Shown here one piece after another: positions 63,989 to 64,000 of a stretch of DNA of 64,000 nt (within the stretch, counting starts at the first letter, position 1; the number at the start of each line of letters is the position of its first letter). The position numbers and the translations under genes are program-made. Origin of the DNA: Marinobacter sediminicola (GTDB lineage Bacteria; Pseudomonadota; Gammaproteobacteria; Pseudomonadales; Oleiphilaceae); NCBI RefSeq assembly GCF_031157525.1, contig NZ_JAVIXR010000002.1, forward strand, positions 426,917 through 490,916. The letters are read 5' to 3'. Under the pieces are notes generated by a model, which worked only from the letters and a program-made list of their open reading frames with translations, searched no databases and was not told where the DNA came from.

Positions 63989-64000
63989 ATGGAAGTAGGC
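63989..64000 (+). CDS. Start of a gene cut by the window edge
   Basis: ATG GAA GTA GGC at the extreme end, with ACGGAG 8 bases before it. Only four codons are visible, so nothing can be said of the product. If an attC follows its stop codon outside the window, it is a second integron cassette. Confidence 0.35.

Overview
The window looks like chromosome of a marine gammaproteobacterium close to Marinobacter. The basis is gene order and family resemblance: ubiE-ubiJ-ubiB, hisI-hisE-tatABC, aroQ-accB-accC-prmA, dusB-fis-purH-purD, a wax ester synthase, a DauA-type SulP carrier and a 530-residue isocitrate lyase. No tRNA, rRNA or CRISPR array was recognised. One structural RNA, 6S RNA, is present.

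Layout. 1-5.4 kb: the 3' part of a histidine kinase converges on a translationally coupled minus-strand operon of a CotH-like lipoprotein, a VTC/polyphosphate-polymerase-like protein, a DUF4956 membrane protein and an OprP/O-type porin. 5.6-11 kb: an ExaC-type aldehyde dehydrogenase, a wax ester synthase, a hydrolase, a FFLEELY-motif-like protein and a PHA-system protein. 11.1-21.7 kb: ubiE-ubiJ-ubiB and hisI-hisE-tatABC-rsmE, separated by about 5 kb of unrelated small genes (membrane proteins, HD hydrolase, oxidoreductase, methyltransferase, mini K+ channel, rlmF, LysE-type exporter). 22.3-32.7 kb: DUF808, then ygfB-pepP-ubiH-ubiI on the minus strand. A zinc locus with a clear Zur-like operator (ZrgA-like protein, DUF3299, ABC ATPase and permease) separates ygfB from the TIGR02449-zapA-ssrS-ygfA group. 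32.9-38.5 kb: ilvA, rpiA, acyl-CoA dehydrogenase, a large inverted repeat, ppa and DUF2333. 38.7-49.7 kb: a PleD-like diguanylate cyclase followed by fatty acid, translation and purine housekeeping genes. 49.8-63.1 kb: a lipase-like lipoprotein, a Kef-like antiporter, an orphan EgtB-like sulfoxide synthase, an SLC13 carrier, aceA, a CASTOR/POLLUX-like channel coupled to dauA, a ChaN-like lipoprotein and a SIMPL protein. 63.29-63.87 kb: a complete integron gene cassette with an attC site, with no integrase beside it; another gene begins at the window edge.

How the genes work together. Three ubiquinone blocks (ubiEJB, ubiH, ubiI-like) are present, and many genes suit a lipid-storing marine heterotroph: wax ester and PHA handling, acyl-CoA dehydrogenase, glyoxylate shunt and dicarboxylate uptake. 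The least described parts are the CotH/VTC/DUF4956/porin operon, which may be a polyphosphate- or phosphate-related envelope system (inference), and the integrase-less integron cassette at the right end. All calls are by reading the sequence; no database search was run.
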